DNA of 5,384 nt from Caldilineaceae bacterium. GTDB taxonomy: Bacteria > Chloroflexota > Anaerolineae > Caldilineales > Caldilineaceae. Each line of letters opens with the position of its first letter. The stretch's first letter is position 1. The translations under genes and the position numbers were made by a program. The stretch covers positions 1 through 5,384 of the forward strand of contig WGCB01000363.1 of the NCBI GenBank assembly GCA_015494005.1, read 5' to 3'. The notes under the pieces were generated by a model. It was not told the origin of the DNA, made no database searches, and saw nothing but the letters and a program-made list of their open reading frames with translations. Below, piece by piece: positions 4,343 to 5,384 of this stretch.

Positions 4343-5377
4343 ATGCAGCCGAAACGCATTCAAGCGCATCTGAAGTCGCGGATGCTCTGGTACGTGGCCG
4401 CGGCCATTGTACTGGGCTGGGTGCTGGGCTACGTCAACGGCCCCTTCATCAAGCAACACCAGCCCACCCTGAAGACGATGGTCACCATCATCGTCTTCCT
4501 GATGATCTACCCCATGATGGTCAACGTGCGTCTGGAGGCGTTGGCCAAAGCCGCCCGCAACCTGAAGGGCCTGGGGCTAACCCTGGGCTACAATTTCGTG
4601 TGGGCGCCCCTCTTCGGCTTCGCGCTGAGCAAGGTATTCCTGAACAATCCAGACGTGGGGTTCGGCTTCCTGCTGGTGATGGTGGTCCCCTGCTCCAGCA
4701 TGAGCCTGGGATACACCGGGCTAGTGGAGGGCGACCTGGAGTTGGCCACGGTGGCCATTGCGGCCAGCTTCGTCACCGCGGTGGCCGCCATTCCCTTCTG
4801 GCTGGGCGTTCTGGGCGGTTCCTTCCACGTGCCCATCCCCATGGGCGTGGTCATGAACGCCATCTTCGTGGTGTTGATCCTGCCCATGTTCCTGGGCTAC
4901 CTGACCCGGCTGGGGCTGATGCGCTGGCTGGGTGAGAAGGGCTTTCGGCGCATCGCACCCATCTTCCCGGTGATCACCCTGGTCAGCATGTTCGCCATCG
5001 TCTTCCTGATCTTCTTCATGAAGGCGGCGGTGCTGGCCCAGAAGTGGTCTCTGGTGGCCCTGCTCCTCATCCCCGAGTCCCTCTTCATTCTCGTCACCTT
5101 GACCCTGGTCACTTGGTTGGACCGGCGGCTCGGGCTGAGCTACGAGGAGCACATGGGTCTGGTCTTCGCCAGCACAGGGAAGAACAACGGCACAGCCATC
5201 GCCCTGGCCACCACAGCGTTCACGTCCCTGGCCGCCATTCCCGCGGCCATGCTGCCCATCTTCCAGATCGTCTTTCTGGTCAGCTACGTGAAGTTCGAGC
5301 CGTGGGTGCGACGCTACTTCGGCGCTCCTCCGGCCGCCATCGCGGAATCTGAACCGGTTCTCGCCGAAAGGGGGTAG
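4343..5377 (+). CDS. ACR3 / bile-acid:sodium symporter-type transporter, 344 aa
   Basis: This is an inner-membrane transporter of the BART superfamily, which includes Acr3 arsenite exporters and SBF/BASS sodium symporters. About ten hydrophobic helices are visible, for example near residues 15-31, 45-61, 78-98, 106-127, 134-157, 166-188, 207-229, 235-257, 270-292 and 296-317. VVPCSSMSLGYTGLVEGD (114-131) lines up with the Acr3 helix-4 segment around its essential cysteine, here C117. In helix 9 characterised Acr3 proteins have a conserved glutamate (NNFELA-like), but here the segment is TGKNNGTAIAL (278-288), with Thr in that place. It is therefore ACR3-like without the full arsenite signature and may carry a different oxyanion or metalloid. 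Neighbouring ArsR and Cys/His proteins favour efflux. Gene order implies expression from the operator-2 promoter. The ribosome site at 4329-4336 fixes the start. Confidence 0.85.
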   Translation: MQPKRIQAHLKSRMLWYVAAAIVLGWVLGYVNGPFIKQHQPTLKTMVTIIVFLMIYPMMVNVRLEALAKAARNLKGLGLTLGYNFVWAPLFGFALSKVFLNNPDVGFGFLLVMVVPCSSMSLGYTGLVEGDLELATVAIAASFVTAVAAIPFWLGVLGGSFHVPIPMGVVMNAIFVVLILPMFLGYLTRLGLMRWLGEKGFRRIAPIFPVITLVSMFAIVFLIFFMKAAVLAQKWSLVALLLIPESLFILVTLTLVTWLDRRLGLSYEEHMGLVFASTGKNNGTAIALATTAFTSLAAIPAAMLPIFQIVFLVSYVKFEPWVRRYFGAPPAAIAESEPVLAERG

Positions 5378-5381
5378 TCGC

Positions 5382-5384
5382 ATG
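5382..5384 (+). CDS. Probable start codon of the next operon gene (cut by the window end)
   Basis: ATG at 5382-5384 follows GAAAGGGGG (5366-5374), a purine-rich ribosome site about seven bases upstream, and lies four bases after the transporter stop (5375-5377). The tight spacing suggests a further gene in the same operon. Nothing of its product is visible. Confidence 0.4.

Noticed and set aside
4327..4935. Frame overlapping the transporter, and the minus-strand frame 4721-5383
   Set aside because: Both are hydrophilic shadows of membrane-helix codons. The transporter frame has ten helices and a strong ribosome site.

Overview
The window is GC-rich, densely packed bacterial DNA with every supportable gene on the + strand. 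Codons are strongly G/C-ending and one intergenic hairpin has a GGGGCGAA/TTCGCCCC-type palindrome. From memory rather than a search, that style of repeat is common in Chloroflexota genomes, so that phylum is a tentative guess only.

Block A (1-3160) looks like the tail of a redox and metallocluster locus. It starts with the last codons of an upstream gene (stop at 36-38), followed by about 195 bases holding three strong hairpins. Next come a small membrane-anchored monohaem cytochrome c (233-583), an Mrp/NBP35-type P-loop ATPase with an N-terminal MIP18/DUF59 domain (678-1859), and a polyferredoxin (1859-3160) overlapping the ATPase gene by one base. The ATPase belongs to a family of Fe-S cluster carriers. 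The polyferredoxin has four ferredoxin-type [4Fe-4S] motifs, two further sets of four cysteines, and an internal SRRGLL segment like the start of NapF. The likely theme is electron transfer plus Fe-S maturation for a respiratory enzyme encoded upstream, but that enzyme is outside the window.

Block B (3161-5384) is a separate transcriptional module. An ArsR/SmtB-family repressor gene (3339-3737) has a TTGACA / TACACT promoter overlapped by a 24-base palindromic site. A near copy of that site lies in the leader of the next genes. Those genes encode a His/Arg/Cys-rich protein with a C-terminal coiled coil (3846-4178), an unlisted 43-residue peptide with two CRCH motifs (4205-4336), and an ACR3/bile-acid-symporter-type ten-helix transporter (4343-5377). 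The last three bases are probably the start codon of another gene in the same operon.

Read together, Block B is most simply a metal- or metalloid-responsive efflux module: sensor, two small Cys/His-rich putative ligand-binding proteins, and exporter. Three departures from textbook ars operons make it worth a closer look. The sensor lacks cysteines in its DNA-binding domain and instead has a C-terminal CRCPRC. The transporter keeps the ACR3-like cysteine in helix 4 but lacks the glutamate that characterised Acr3 proteins need. Two small proteins carry unusual Cys/His repeats. The ligand is therefore open.
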